Assembly (NCBI GenBank): GCA_038373885.1
Contig: JAWZYV010002491.1
Coordinates: forward strand, 62,001 to 126,000
Length of the DNA stretch: 64,000 nt
Source: Cheiracanthium punctorium
Taxonomy: Eukaryota > Arthropoda > Arachnida > Araneae > Cheiracanthiidae
Direction of reading: 5' to 3'
Part shown: piece after piece, positions 35,264 to 47,056 of the stretch
How the letters are laid out: each line of letters starts with the position of its first letter
How positions within the stretch are numbered: position 1 is the stretch's first letter
Made by a program: the position numbers and the translations under genes
Notes under the pieces: generated by a model
What the model was told of the DNA's origin: nothing
Database searches by the model: none
The model's input: the letters and a program-made list of their open reading frames with translations, nothing else

Positions 35264-35912
35264 TTTGGTGTCAAAGGATAGCGCAGGATTTCCTGCACAC
35301 CAAATATTAAGCTGAATACGTAAGCAGAACAAAGCTTTATTAATTATTTAACATTCTTGTTAGTAGAACAAAACGTAACACCACAATCTTGAAAAAGTTC
35401 TTATTCAGTAGATTTTTGCTGGGGAGGCGTTCGCTTTTTTTTGATGATCTAGCAGCGCACTGTTTAACGGGGGACGCTTGAAGTCAACTGCGTACACGCT
35501 GGAGCAGGGCCGATGAGGACGGGACCACTTGTCATATTCACCAGGGACGGAGTTACACACGGACTTCTAAATGCAGGACGGGAGACGATGGAGCGGAGCC
35601 GCACCGGTCACATTCGTCCTGTAGTGCTGCCGAACATCTGAAGGCAGAACCGGGACACGAAGCCGACCGTTATCTCCACCAGATCAGGGCTGCCCGTGAA
35701 GAAGACTGCAGTGCAGGGAGCGACTCGCTTTTATATTGAGCCGTCTTTTTATAGATTTGCATTCCACCACTTTTCTCTTAGAGATATTTGCATGTGGCCT
35801 TTTCTTGGCTGCCGGTAGGTATGCAGTGCCAGCCCGCGATCACGAACACCTGGCTAGAGCAGCCGTCACGTGTCGTGGGCAAAAAGGAGAGAGAGATGGC
35901 GAGGGCGCCACA
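35264..35912 (-). repeat. Gypsy 3' LTR (left copy)
   Basis: Identical in length to 40001-40649 (offset 4737) with two substitutions, near 35646 and 35761. On the minus strand it contains TATAAAAG at 35728-35735 as likely core promoter and AATAAA at 35336-35341 as likely polyadenylation signal. Confidence 0.95.
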
Positions 35913-35924
35913 CACTCCCCCCGG
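35913..35924 (-). promoter_or_regulatory. Gypsy polypurine tract
   Basis: On the minus strand the purine-rich GGGGGGAGTG directly abuts the 3' LTR start TGTGGCGCC, where plus-strand DNA synthesis would be primed. Confidence 0.75.
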
Positions 35925-36095
35925 AGACCGTAGGTCGTCATAGTTGAAATCTGACAACCGGCTTGCTGATTCTGCCGGATCGCGTACTGACTGGTACGCT
36001 ACAAGGCTTTTCGGTGGACGAAGTGATACGTGCAGTTGCGAGATCTAGAAAAGCTGGTTTTAGCCGATCTATGCTAACAGTCTTTTTAAGTCCAT

Positions 36096-39032
36096 CTATG
36101 TAGAGCGTAAAAACTTGTCTTCTCGCTTCAAAACTTCGTAAGGACCAGCATAAGGTTGTTCCAAAGGCTTCCGTACACTGTCGACACGGACAAAGACGTG
36201 GGAAGTGTTGTGCAGTTCGGGATGGATGAAGGTGTTCTCCGCTGAGTGTCTGCTTGCCGGCACAGGTCGCAATTTCTGCATGAAACAGTGAAGATGCTTC
36301 AAAAAGGAATATTGCGATATTTGTTTACCAGGGAAATCCCGAAAGAATTGTCCAGGCAGTCGGAGCGATGAGCCATACACCAGTTCGGAAGAAGAGGCAC
36401 CTATGTCTGGTTTTAGACTCGCACGCATGCCTAGCAGGACAAGGGGTAAAATGCCCACCCAGTCTGTAGAGCTATATGTCATAATAGATGTCTTGAGCTG
36501 GCCATGGGTACGCTCCACCATGCCGTTACACTGGGGATGGTATGAAGTGGTGCGGTTTTTGTAAGAGCCTAGTAGTCTAGAAAATTGTTGAAACAAATTA
36601 CTGTCAAAATTGGTACCGCGATCTGTCGTAATGACTTCGGGAACCCCAAAACGGGCTATCCATGTTTGCAGAAATGACTCTGCGACCGTTTCAGCCGTTT
36701 GATTGGTTATAGGAATTGCTTCGACCCAACGTGTGTACCTATCGATACACGTTAGTACGTATCTGAATTCGCGACTGGGAGGCAGTGGTCCTATGACGTC
36801 AAGATGCACATGTGCGAAACGTTTGTCTGGTATCAAAAAGGAACCCAAAGGTGACTTGGTGTGCCTATGTATTTTTGATTTTTGACAAGGTAGACAAGTT
36901 CTGCACCAGTCAGAGACGTCTTTTGCCATCGAATCCCAAACGAATCGGTCTTTAAGTAATCTTAATGTTGCACGATTACCGGGATGTGATAATGAGTGAA
37001 TGTGTTCAAAAATTTGTCGCCGAAATTTTCGTGGCACGTACGGTCTGATCCTATTCTCGGAAACGTCGCAGTACACGTTCTGAACATCGTCGAGAGGAAG
37101 TAATCTTAATTTAAGACTAGATGATGCGAGATGAGATTGTATCTCTTCGTCTGCAGCCTGAGCCAACGCCAATTCGTGGAAATCTATGCCTGTAGCATTA
37201 ACTACCGAAATGCGCGACAGGGTATCTGCGACGATATTGCCCTCACCGTCTATGTGTCTGATAGTTGTAGTGAACTGGCTTATGAATTCTAAGTGGCGTT
37301 GTTGCCTGGGGGAATGTTTTTCTCCCGATTTCTTAAAGACATATGCGAGTGGTTTATGATCGGTATATATGATAAATTGCCTGCCTTCTAACATATGTCG
37401 GAAATGCCGAACTGCAGAATACATAGCCAAGAGTTCTCTATCAAAGGTACTGTAGTTCCTCTCGGTGTCTGACAATTTCCTGGAGAAAAATGCCAGTGGT
37501 TCAACAACTCCTTGAGTCTTCTGCTGCAACACGGCACCGAGTGCGAAGTCCGACGCGTCTGAACATAGTGACAATTCGGCATCGGGGTTGTAGTAGGACA
37601 ACAGAGCCGCGTCTGAGAGGGACTGTTTGCAGTCAAGGAAGGCCTGAGTTGTTACTGCGTCCCACACGATTGGCGATTTGTCCTTCGGACGCGTGTTGCG
37701 AATTAGCTCAAATAATGGCGCCTGAATGGCAGATGCATTTTTCACAAATCTATGATAAAAATTGAGCATCGCTAAAAAACGGCGGAGTTGTGCAACTGTC
37801 GCGGGTTTCGGAAAATTGCGAATAACCTCGACTTTCTGTGGTAAGGGTTTTAAGCCTTTACCAGAAATTTGGAAACCGAGATACTCCAGAGTGTCTTGCC
37901 CAAAGAGACATTTCTCAGGATTAACCACAATGTGGTGTTCAGCGAGACGTTGGAATAGCCTTGAAAGATCCTGAATGTGCGTTTCCTGATTGGTTGAAGC
38001 TACCAAGATGTCGTCAAGGTAGGCGTAACATCCCTCAAGTCCTCTAAGGACGTTATCAATAAAACGCTGAAAAGTTTGTGCAGCGTTGCGCAAACCAAAA
38101 CACATAGTTTTGTATTCGAACAACCCTATTGGTGTAATGACTGCTGTTTTAGGTATGTCTGCGGGGTTAATAGGGATTTGATGGTATGCCTTCACCAGAT
38201 CGATTTTAGAAAAAATTGTTTTACCGGACAGTAAGTGAGAGAAGTCTTGAATGTGTGGAATTGGGTACCTATCGGGAACAGTTATAGCGTTCAACCGCCG
38301 GTAATCTCCACATATGCGCCATTTCCCATTCTTTTTGGGTACGAAATGTAGCGGACTACTCCACTGACTTTTGGACGGGACAATTATTCCAGCATTTCGT
38401 AAAATGTCGAATTCAGCCTTTAAAGCCTTTAGCTTCTCCGGGGACAATCGACGGACCTTTGAATGTATAGGCTGTCCTGAAGTTTCGATGTGGTGGAAAA
38501 CCTCACCTTTATGGGCTACTGGTGGCAAATCAGTTTTAAATAATTCTGGAAATTTTAGTATTGCGTAAAATGGTGAATTTATCGCGATGGGGGTTGCAAC
38601 AGCGTTATCGTTAGTGAGTACCGTGCCGTGTACTTTAAGTGTGGTACAGTGATCTTTTAGGACACGGTGTTGAAGATCAACTATTAATCCAAACGTACTA
38701 AGGAAGTCCATACCCAGAATAGCGTGAGAAACGTCGGCAACCACAAACGCGAACGAAAAGGTTCGACGCAACCCTAAATCGATATTTAAATGTTTAACAC
38801 CATATGTACTAATAATACTACCATTTGCGGCAGACAAAGTGAAGTTTCCTTTTTTACTAGGTCTGTGTAGTTTAACCGGAAGGCAACTGACTGATGCACC
38901 AGTGTCCACGAGAAATCGAATACCTTGGTTACGATCAGTAACAAAAAGACGGTCTACTTTCGTTTTATCATCCGTAGCCGTCATTACGAATGATTCGGCG
39001 GGTTTCCCTGAAACGCGCATGGTGGAACACAT
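36096..39032 (-). CDS. pol: Gypsy pol polyprotein (PR-RT-RNase H-INT)
   Basis: A 978-codon open frame. Domains in order: aspartic protease with DTGA (Asp43); reverse transcriptase about 180-400 with YLDD at 338-341; RNase H with Asp492, Glu533 and Asp558; integrase zinc finger His679, His683, Cys713 and Cys716; integrase core Asp745, Asp804 and Glu840, with 35 residues between the last two. All catalytic residues seen are present. It overlaps the end of gag in another frame (38984-39032), so pol is probably reached by ribosomal frameshifting; the true pol start need not be the Met at 39032. Odd: the frame ends early after DKFLRST, in a T-run near 36110; one base fewer than expected shifts it, and the alternative frame stays open to a TGA at 35938-35940 beside the polypurine tract. 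Confidence 0.93.
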   Translation of the reverse strand: MCSTMRVSGKPAESFVMTATDDKTKVDRLFVTDRNQGIRFLVDTGASVSCLPVKLHRPSKKGNFTLSAANGSIISTYGVKHLNIDLGLRRTFSFAFVVADVSHAILGMDFLSTFGLIVDLQHRVLKDHCTTLKVHGTVLTNDNAVATPIAINSPFYAILKFPELFKTDLPPVAHKGEVFHHIETSGQPIHSKVRRLSPEKLKALKAEFDILRNAGIIVPSKSQWSSPLHFVPKKNGKWRICGDYRRLNAITVPDRYPIPHIQDFSHLLSGKTIFSKIDLVKAYHQIPINPADIPKTAVITPIGLFEYKTMCFGLRNAAQTFQRFIDNVLRGLEGCYAYLDDILVASTNQETHIQDLSRLFQRLAEHHIVVNPEKCLFGQDTLEYLGFQISGKGLKPLPQKVEVIRNFPKPATVAQLRRFLAMLNFYHRFVKNASAIQAPLFELIRNTRPKDKSPIVWDAVTTQAFLDCKQSLSDAALLSYYNPDAELSLCSDASDFALGAVLQQKTQGVVEPLAFFSRKLSDTERNYSTFDRELLAMYSAVRHFRHMLEGRQFIIYTDHKPLAYVFKKSGEKHSPRQQRHLEFISQFTTTIRHIDGEGNIVADTLSRISVVNATGIDFHELALAQAADEEIQSHLASSSLKLRLLPLDDVQNVYCDVSENRIRPYVPRKFRRQIFEHIHSLSHPGNRATLRLLKDRFVWDSMAKDVSDWCRTCLPCQKSKIHRHTKSPLGSFLIPDKRFAHVHLDVIGPLPPSREFRYVLTCIDRYTRWVEAIPITNQTAETVAESFLQTWIARFGVPEVITTDRGTNFDSNLFQQFSRLLGSYKNRTTSYHPQCNGMVERTHGQLKTSIMTYSSTDWVGILPLVLLGMRASLKPDIGASSSELVYGSSLRLPGQFFRDFPGKQISQYSFLKHLHCFMQKLRPVPASRHSAENTFIHPELHNTSHVFVRVDSVRKPLEQPYAGPYEVLKREDKFLRST

Positions 39033-39747
39033 TTCCTAGATTTATCTCTGAACCGTTGGTGATACCAACACCAGGTTTTGTTATGCGATTTTTTTGATCC
39101 AGGAGGATCTCTGCCTTTGGAGTGGCTACGAGTCCGTTGAGGTGCGGTGTGACTTCTACGCGATAACCTGCGGACAGATTCACGCAACTCTTGAATTTCA
39201 TTATATAGCGTGTGTAGGTCAATACCGTCCGTCACTTTGGCAGTGGACATAGCCACTTCTTGCGGGTTCGACACCTCATGAATTTTATCCGCGATTACTG
39301 CGAGATCAGTTAATGAATCTTTACAGGTGGATATTATTTGTTGTGTTTGCACCGGCAGTCTTTGTAACCACAAGGGTTTAAGGAGTTTATCATCCACCTT
39401 GTCGGCAGCTAAGTTTCTCATTTGCATGAGGAGCTGTGAGGGTCGCAGATCGCCCAATGGTAAATCCTGCAAAAGCTGCTTTAAGCGTGCGCTTTCTGTT
39501 TGTGAAAACTGACTAAGGATTCTATGTTTTAAAGTCTCAACGCGTCCGTATCAGGAGGTTGTGTGACGATATCCTTAACATATGCTAGCATTGAGGCATC
39601 CAATGCCGAAATCACACAGTGAAATTTAGTGTGGTCTGCTGTTAAACCTGACACTACGAATTGCGATTCGACCTGAAGGAACCAAAGTTCTGGGTCATTC
39701 TTCCAAAATGGAGGAGCACGAAAAGCGACTCTAGCGACCTCAGTCAT
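38984..39747 (-). pseudogene. gag: Gypsy gag, one frameshift
   Basis: Starts with ATG at 39747 (MTEVARVAFRAPPFWKNDPE, the usual opening of arthropod gypsy gag, with LWFLQVESQF next). The first frame stops at 39529 after DALRL; the matching continuation (LSQFSQTESARLKQLLQDLP, DKLLKPLWLQRLP) is in the next frame, so one small indel near 39531 breaks the gene. It ends with a Cys-rich motif (CWYHQRF...KCVPPC) and a stop at 38984, overlapping pol. The product would have been the structural capsid/nucleocapsid protein of the particle. Confidence 0.85.
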
Positions 39748-39986
39748 ATCTATTTGACTAGAAGAAAAAAGTGGTTAAAAAGATTGGTTTTCTTACCCCT
39801 TAAGAAAAATATTTTTCCACTGGTATATGGGCCGTCGCCCGGACTGCCAGAAATGCTTGTTGCAGAGTTTATAGCTTGCAGAGAACTTCAGCACTCTTCA
39901 CAAGGGCTTCGCACTGTTGCGTAGTGTTCTTGCGTATCATAGTTTTCTTCAGTCCTCCTGCGACTTTTATCAACGTTCTTCACAGA

Positions 39987-39998
39987 CACGGGTCACCA
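39987..39998 (-). promoter_or_regulatory. Gypsy primer-binding site
   Basis: On the minus strand TGGTGACCCGTG begins two bases after the 5' LTR; TGG complements the CCA end of a tRNA. The tRNA identity is not assigned. Confidence 0.7.
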
Positions 39999-40000
39999 TC

Positions 40001-40649
40001 TTTGGTGTCAAAGGATAGCGCAGGATTTCCTGCACACCAAATATTAAGCTGAATACGTAAGCAGAACAAAGCTTTATTAATTATTTAACATTCTTGTTAG
40101 TAGAACAAAACGTAACACCACAATCTTGAAAAAGTTCTTATTCAGTAGATTTTTGCTGGGGAGGCGTTCGCTTTTTTTTGATGATCTAGCAGCGCACTGT
40201 TTAACGGGGGACGCTTGAAGTCAACTGCGTACACGCTGGAGCAGGGCCGATGAGGACGGGACCACTTGTCATATTCACCAGGGACGGAGTTACACACGGA
40301 CTTCTAAATGCAGGACGGGAGACGATGGAGCGGAGCCGCACCGGTCACATTCGTCCTGTAGTGCTGCCGAACATCTGAAGGCGGAACCGGGACACGAAGC
40401 CGACCGTTATCTCCACCAGATCAGGGCTGCCCGTGAAGAAGACTGCAGTGCAGGGAGCGACTCGCTTTTATATTGAGCCGTCTTTTTATAGATTTGCATA
40501 CCACCACTTTTCTCTTAGAGATATTTGCATGTGGCCTTTTCTTGGCTGCCGGTAGGTATGCAGTGCCAGCCCGCGATCACGAACACCTGGCTAGAGCAGC
40601 CGTCACGTGTCGTGGGCAAAAAGGAGAGAGAGATGGCGAGGGCGCCACA
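40001..40649 (-). repeat. Gypsy 5' LTR (right copy)
   Basis: Partner of 35264-35912. TATAAAAG at 40465-40472 on the minus strand would drive the genomic transcript. The interval 39748-40000 is the 5' leader. Confidence 0.95.
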
Positions 40650-40653
40650 ACTT

Positions 40654-42595
40654 CAACAGAGCTGACATCAAATACTGCTACTGTCTGTGGCTCACAAGAT
40701 ACACAGGCTACGGTGCTGACAGCTTGCCCACACCCCTTTGCACAAGAAAAGTCACGTGACTAGGGGGTCGCTTTCTATATGCAGGATGTGTTGATAGAGA
40801 TCGCAAAATTTTTTAATTCGAAATAATGTTCAGACGGAAGTCTAATTTTATTTATTCAGTTGCTCTTTTTTTTTACTCGAAGTGTTTATACATCTGTTTT
40901 ACTTGATTTAACTGGACGATGCTTTACTGAGAGGCTCCATTTATTTAATCATTACCCTTAAATGCATACCGATGCAGATCTGCATCGTATATTTAAAACG
41001 AGTTCAATGACGGATTAGACTACAAGCCTTATCTCTTTTGACAGTTTGACATGTTAAGTACAGTTCTTAATAATAAATGATTCATGCCGTGAACAATGAT
41101 AATTTCACACATTTCTTTCGAAGTGCCTGTTTTTCGAAAAATTAATTAGTTATTCAGAAAACTGATATAGGAAATTCCGCTTACACGCGTGGTTTTTGCG
41201 TGATCTACAGCGACCTTGTTTAAAATTCATGCATTTAAGCGTTTAAAAAAAAGAGATTTCAAAACGTTTATAATGTTTTTGCTTATTTGTATTATGGAAA
41301 TGTAGCCTCGGATGGGATATGAAGTCCGTGTAATAAAGTTTGTCATGCCATGATGAGGGTCTTTTTCAATAGAGACTATTGATTCTACCAAGAGCATTTT
41401 AAAAGGTATCTTACTTAATGTAATTTCTACATTTAATATCTGTTCTTAGACAGTAATTCTTTTAGCGCGTGAAAACCTTAATTCTTTTCCTCAAAAAGTG
41501 AATAAATAGGTAAAAAATAAAAAAAAATAAAATAAAATAATTGGAATGTAATAAATGCCATGTGTTTGGGGATTTTACATTTTTATTAATATAGTTTTGT
41601 AAAACAATGAAGTGGCTTCACAAATATGCCTTGTTCACTGTACAGACAGTATGATTAAACAAAAAACCAATTAAAGAAAGACATATAAGGAAATATTTTA
41701 AACCTTAACAGATGTAATTCCAAAGAGATAAAGTGATCCACGGAAAATTGGAATTCTATATATTTAATTTGATTAATTAAAACTACTCTTGAAATCCTTA
41801 TATAAATCCATTCATACTTTTTGATATTGAAATGAAATATTTCTACTTTTATTGGAAGGTAAAATCAAAGTTATCTTCACCTTTCCAGCTATAAGAAGAT
41901 AAATGAAGGACAAAAACGTTAAGGAAATCATCTAAAACTGAATAGGTTAGTTTCTATGACGTCGATAATGTATTTTTAGGAAATTACGACATATGTACTA
42001 CACAAAAATCACTAAAGAACGCTGCATAATTTTCAAAAACTGAGTTGTATTATGAGTTTAAGAATATCCTTTCTGCACTAGCATGTTGAGTGTTTCCTAA
42101 AAAAGAATTGCTGCATTGAGTAAACACCAAGGTGAACGATTTTACCAAATCACAAAATATTAGGATTCAAAGATCCTTTAATGTCAAAAAAATTGGATTG
42201 AAATAGCTTCATAATGAAAAGAACACAAAAATTCGTTAGACGATAAAGAATAATAAATTTAGCGTATAATATAGAATAAATTTATATAGTCAGAGAGAGA
42301 CACATGCAGAGTGGTTATAGTTAAATTTCCCCTACGAACAGGGAACTACTAAAACGGGGAACGGATTGTAACCAAAATTGGTATATTGGCTATAGATGAC
42401 ATGCGCTGAAGGAAATTCGAAAAAGAAATTTGGTTCGAGAAATGTCAGATCGCTTTTTGCATGATAAATGGCAAATTCAATGATGAAAATTGCTAACACA
42501 AAATATACAAACAATTTTAACAGATGCCAAATTTGGTAGCAATCTGCCGTTACATAGGTTAGTGTTACAAGTTTTACTTAAGACCACTTACGTTA
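40654..42595. other. AT-rich sequence, no gene recognised
   Basis: 40654-40790 continues the pre-insertion locus. The remainder is AT-rich with no supportable feature. Confidence 0.45.
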
Positions 42596-42599
42596 GTAA

Positions 42600-42910
42600 A
42601 CTTCAACGTGTTTCCCCTTGGTAGCTCGTAGAATATGCAAGCGGTATCCCACTTCCCGCGAGGTGTTTTGTAACTGTCTTCTGTCACAGTATCCGCAGCT
42701 GCTTGCATCCTAGCCTTCAGTTCTTCGACGTAAGCAACAGGTGTGGGGTAGACTCTGTACTTGAGAGAGCCCCATAAAAAAAAGTCAAGTGGAGTAAAGT
42801 CTGGAGAGCGGGCTGGCCAGGCTGTTGGAACATCCCTTCCAATCCACCGATTCGGAAATGTTTATTCCAGGAAATCACGCATTATCAAACCCCAAAGGCG
42901 GGGATGTTCC
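42600..42910 (-). pseudogene. Mariner-like (DDE_3) transposase C-terminal fragment
   Basis: The minus strand reads RWIGRDVPTAWPARSPDFTP, then LDFFLWGSLKYRVYPTPVAY and VEELKARMQAAADTV. The SPDFTPLDFFLWG block is the third catalytic region (Asp instead of Glu) of DD-D mariner-type transposases of the DUF4817/DDE_3 group. An in-frame TAA sits just before TFPNRW, and no upstream catalytic Asp motifs were found. A dead fragment. Confidence 0.7.
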
Positions 42911-44036
42911 ATCTTATGTCAAACGGTTATTCTGTATTAAATCTTTATAATCAGGGTAAGACTTTATGATCCCCCTGTACATTAAACAAATAGAAGAAAA
43001 AGTTACTGGCTTTTTGAAGAATTTAGACATATAATGCTACTCTATCTGTTCTACTTATTTTGTTGGCATGTTTGTTTGTGCAATATGTATTTCAGATTTG
43101 TGTGCTTGGCGTCGTCTGCAGCTGTCAACCTTTGCCCGTTTTCTACGGACACATCTTAAGTCCCGTAAATTAAACTTGTGCTTGAATCGTCGGAAGTCTA
43201 TCGTCGGAAACATCGGCACTATTTTGTGAGCTTAAGGTTAGCTATACACTAAATGCTTCTATGCCAAGCAATGGTGTAGGTACACGGAAGCTGTAGACAC
43301 ACAGGGTACAAAATACGTCTCTCGTGCATCGCGGATGCTTAGTGTTCATTCTCTGCAGCTCGTGAATTATTGCACCTTTAGACCAGATAATTTTACTGTC
43401 TGGTATCAAATATACTACCTAACATTCATTTATAAACAAGGGACAACATCCAGAGAGCCGCCATTACTGATAATTCCTTTGATTTTTTTAATACAGGGCG
43501 ATTTCAATTCTCTGCTCGTGTCGCCAGTTTTTCTAATGTTCTGCATCATTTCATTGTACTGAATGACTGAATGTGTTTACATTCTTTATAGCAAGACGCA
43601 TGTGCTAACTTTGTAGTAAGACGCATGTGCATCTTCGCTATGTACTGTAGATGGTGCACCTTCGCGTCGTCTGCATCTGTGAGCCTTTTGCACCATTTCT
43701 GTGTGTTCGGCCTGAGTTCCATGTATGATATCCTTAAATATTAAACCAATAGGTTGCTGTTAACGAATGCAAAATAATTTTAGATGCCAGATTCCAGATA
43801 AAAGACTGAACTCAAAAGAAAGATAAAGCGTGAAGTTTTCTACATTTGATTTTCTGCAGACTACATTTTGAGCTGCGAAGGACTAGGATTTTTTTTTTTT
43901 TTTCGGAAAAATGAAAGGACACTTAATATTAGAATTTGAGACTTTATTTCAAGAGTGACTAAATATTTTGCGTCACAGCCTGTAATCCTTATTAGATTTC
44001 TATAGTACTTTTAAAACCCTTGCTATCAAAATGATC
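42911..44036. other. Intergenic sequence with minor duplications
   Basis: Two diverged copies of a GGCGTCGTCTGCAGCTGTCA-like word (about 43109 and 43665) and AAGACGCATGTGC twice (43591-43632). No gene. Confidence 0.4.
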
Positions 44037-44038
44037 AA

Positions 44039-44390
44039 CCCAGCAAACACACACCTGCTGGCGGAGTACCTTGCCAGTGCCTTCCTGCCTTTACGTCCAG
44101 CACTGGCCCGGCACTGCAAAAAGTAACTGAATCGTACCAAAAGTGGTCGCCCGAGAAGTACCTTGCCAGAAGCCCGGGAAGGCAACGGCACTCTGCTGGC
44201 ATACTGCATGTGCCGGCCTTTACTCACAATAAAGGCACTGGCCCATTAAATTTATAATGCCCAAAAAGAAACGGCCGAGTGCCGGCTATTATTAAAAATA
44301 AAGGCACTGGCCTGGTATCGTAACAGTGACTACAATATAATGGCACCCTACCGGATTAGTGCCCATTTACAGTAATGCTGCCATAATTAA
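44039..44390. mobile_element. CCCAGCAAACACAC element, left part, cut by copia
   Basis: Begins CCCAGCAAACACACACCTGC; the inverse (GTGTGTTTGCTGGG) ends a block at 57872. The block contains repeated words (AATAAAGGCACTGGCC twice, TACCTTGCCAG twice). The copia element is inserted at its right side and no matching right end was found beyond 51331. Confidence 0.45.
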
Positions 44391-45222
44391 TGAAAAGGAT
44401 TATTAACTTAACTGATTATATTGTATAAATTAAGCTATTCAACAAACAAATTAAAAGTCTTTGGCTGAAATTGAATAGTCACTGGATTTTATCTGTAAAA
44501 TAAGTTTTTGTAGATTCTAGGCAGAGTTGAAACTCATTTAAGTTGAGTTGCACAGTAGAAATCTTTGGTTTTGAATATGCGTTTAAATAAGAAAGACAAA
44601 TTGGGTACCTTTTTTCTGTAGTTTATTGAAACAAGATGATTATGGTAGGTTTACACAGTGCACATGGTGAAGACACAATACTTAAGCAACATCCGATTGG
44701 TAGCACAAATAAAAATAAGCTTTCTCGAAGATAAGTCGCCAGCGGCGATCTTATTCTGATTCACAAAACACATCACATCATATTGAACCATCTGGGTACC
44801 GCAGCACGGATCCCTGATCCGGCTCTACTTGAATCACGTCGGTTGATTACACACACAACATAGCAGATCGAGAACACTCTCTGACTGACCGACTGAAAGG
44901 TTAACTTGTGATGCCCTTTTTATACCTGCCAGTTAGTGCGGGACTACGATGGATATTTGCATAGGGGAAAAAAAGAGTTCTTATTTTATGCAAATTAGGA
45001 ACAGCGCCATCTATCGGCGAGAAATGTAAACTTTTTATTACGGCGTTAAAGACATGACGATGTTTACACCGCCATTTTCAAATGCTAACGAACTTACGTT
45101 TTCACTTAGAAAACTTTTAAAGGAGCTTACAAAAGTTTCGTTTTTTCACTTTAGCAAATTTAGAGATAAAATGTCATGGAAATAAAAGGTAAGTAAAGAA
45201 ATAGCGTTTTTTTTTTCTAACA
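44391..45222 (-). repeat. Copia 3' LTR (left copy)
   Basis: 832 bp, TGAAAAGGATTATT...CTAACA as read on the plus strand. Partner of 50497-51326. A purine-rich tract GGAAGGCGGGCCCT (minus strand, 45223-45236) abuts it as likely polypurine tract. Confidence 0.93.
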
Positions 45223-46237
45223 AGGGCCCGCCTTCCATGACATTTAAGAAACTGGCAGATTCAAAGTAAACGAAAATTAGAGGTAACCTTTCCTCTTTAA
45301 CGAAAAATTCAGTTAAACATGATGCATGAAAAAATGCTTCAAAATTCACTAAAGGTTAGTAGAAACACTATATACAGTTGTTGCTGGCCAGCATGGTTAG
45401 TACACATTTCAAAAATTACTTCATTTCAAAAAAATTTTCAACTTACTAGAAATTACTATATAAATGCATTCAAATATAAACACTTATGCTAGAACATTAA
45501 TAAACACATATGCTAGGACATTAATAAACACATTTCTAATCATAAAAATATTCATACTTCAAAATTACTCTTGATATACGTTCAGTGCACTTTAGAAAAT
45601 ATTCACATTTTGCAAAGTTCATTCAATATAATACAGTACAATACATTGCAATGAAAAAAAAAGAAATACGAATTAAATTTGAAAAAAGCTCGAATTGAAA
45701 TCCAACTGAGATCGAGCTGGGATGCATCCCGGGAAAATTTGAAAAAAAAAGTTTGTGTTATAGGTTAACACATTATAATGCCTGACACAACACCTTACAG
45801 ACTAGGGTGGACATATAGGAGCTTCCACTAGCAAAAATGGGACTTACTGAAATAAAACTTTAACATCTCCTGTGATTGGGACGAAAATACTCTACTCTTA
45901 GAACTAACCAATCACCTCAGGATTCTCTGGCAAATTACAGTTTCACCTCGCGAGACGCTTTTGAGGCTGCTCGAAAACTTCAGAGAAAGACCAGAGCTAA
46001 GAATATCGCACTCCGTGGGGAACTTTACTCCCTCGACTGTAAAGATGTCAGACAGACATAATAGGACAAACACGATTACATAGAGTTCATTTTTCTTTTT
46101 TTTTTTTTTTTTTTTTTCAATCAAAAATTTCAAAAAATTTCCCCCCCCTTTCCCCTCAAAAAAGGTCTCAAGCCGAAGGGCTTATAGGAGACAAAAAATT
46201 GCCTAGGTTCCCACAAACGGGAGTAGGTCTTTCACAC

Positions 46238-47056
46238 TTAACTAAAAATTTTGTCATTGAAAGTGGACAGGCTGATTTTGGGTAAGGGTTTTGTGAAAAT
46301 GTCTGCGGGGTTTTGTTTAGTGTTAATATATTCCAATTTAAACAATTTTTCTAAAACGAGGCTTCTTAAGAAATGGTATTTTACATGTATGTGTTTGGTG
46401 CGATTGTTCTCTATAGGAGAATTTGAAAAGTCGATAGCTGCACGATTGTCACAAAATAAGGTAACTTTTAAATTTTCTGGAAGAATGTCTAAACCTTTTA
46501 GTTCATCTAGGATTCTATACATCCATAACAGCTCTTTTGATGCCTCTGTCAGGGCAATAAACTCAGATTCCATAGATGACAAGGCTACACATTTCTGCTT
46601 AAAAGTTCGCCACGAGATTGGGGTTTTGTCTAACATTAAGATGTGACCTCCCATCGACACACGATCATCTCTATTTGAGGCGAAATCGGCATCAGAATAA
46701 CAGTTTATTGAAATTTCTTTAATGTTGGAAAGTTTTAGCTTTAACTTCGATGTTGACTTTACATATCCCAGTAGTTTTACTAATTGGTTCCAATGATGTT
46801 GGCCGGGGTTAGATTGAAATTGAGAAAGGATATTTACAGCGTAAGATATATCAGGTCTGGTTCTACTAGCCAAGAACGATAAACATCCCAAAATATTACG
46901 GTAGGGCAGTTTTTCCATTTCCTTAGTCTCAGCATCGTTACTAGGACTTTGCGTCTTTGACATTACAATTCCAGTTGCGATTGGCAATGAAACTAATGGT
47001 ATCTGATACTTCTTAAACCGCTCATAAATTTTATTGATGTAATCTTCCTGGTGAAT
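46238..47056 (-). CDS. Copia RNase H domain (3' part of pol, separate frame)
   Basis: The open frame from 46987 contains SRTRPDISYAVNILSQFQSN, CYSDADFASNRDDR (first RNase H Asp), SSMESEFIALTEASKELLWM (Glu region), FCDNRAAIDFSNSP (second Asp), and ends NPADIFTKPLPK...FNDKIFS at a natural stop at 46238. Protein similarity in this frame continues upstream to about 47056 (IYERFKKYQIPLVSLPIATG), where a single missing base in a T-run separates it from the RT frame. The domain degrades RNA in RNA-DNA hybrids during reverse transcription. Catalytic residues appear present; only the frameshift prevents fusion to RT. Confidence 0.88.
   Translation of the reverse strand: MHQEDYINKIYERFKKYQIPLVSLPIATGIVMSKTQSPSNDAETKEMEKLPYRNILGCLSFLASRTRPDISYAVNILSQFQSNPGQHHWNQLVKLLGYVKSTSKLKLKLSNIKEISINCYSDADFASNRDDRVSMGGHILMLDKTPISWRTFKQKCVALSSMESEFIALTEASKELLWMYRILDELKGLDILPENLKVTLFCDNRAAIDFSNSPIENNRTKHIHVKYHFLRSLVLEKLFKLEYINTKQNPADIFTKPLPKISLSTFNDKIFS

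Larger units (their letters stand above)
35264..40649 (-). mobile_element. Complete Ty3/gypsy LTR retrotransposon
   Basis: A 5386-bp element on the minus strand, flanked by the 4-bp duplication ACTT (35260-35263 and 40650-40653). Two 649-bp LTRs differ at only two positions. Order in element sense: 5' LTR (right copy), primer-binding site, gag, pol (PR, RT, RNase H, INT), polypurine tract, 3' LTR (left copy). There is no env frame: pol runs almost to the polypurine tract. The lesions are one frameshift in gag and one near the pol C-terminus. Very recent insertion judged by LTR identity. Confidence 0.95.

Noticed and set aside
42332..42514. 60-codon minus-strand frame rich in aromatic residues
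   Set aside because: Looks protein-like by eye, but no family motif, start context or splice sites could be supported.
45876..46133. Short frames on both strands in the copia 3' noncoding part
   Set aside because: They are short, contain a poly-lysine run from simple sequence, and lack any env-like feature such as a signal peptide plus membrane anchor.
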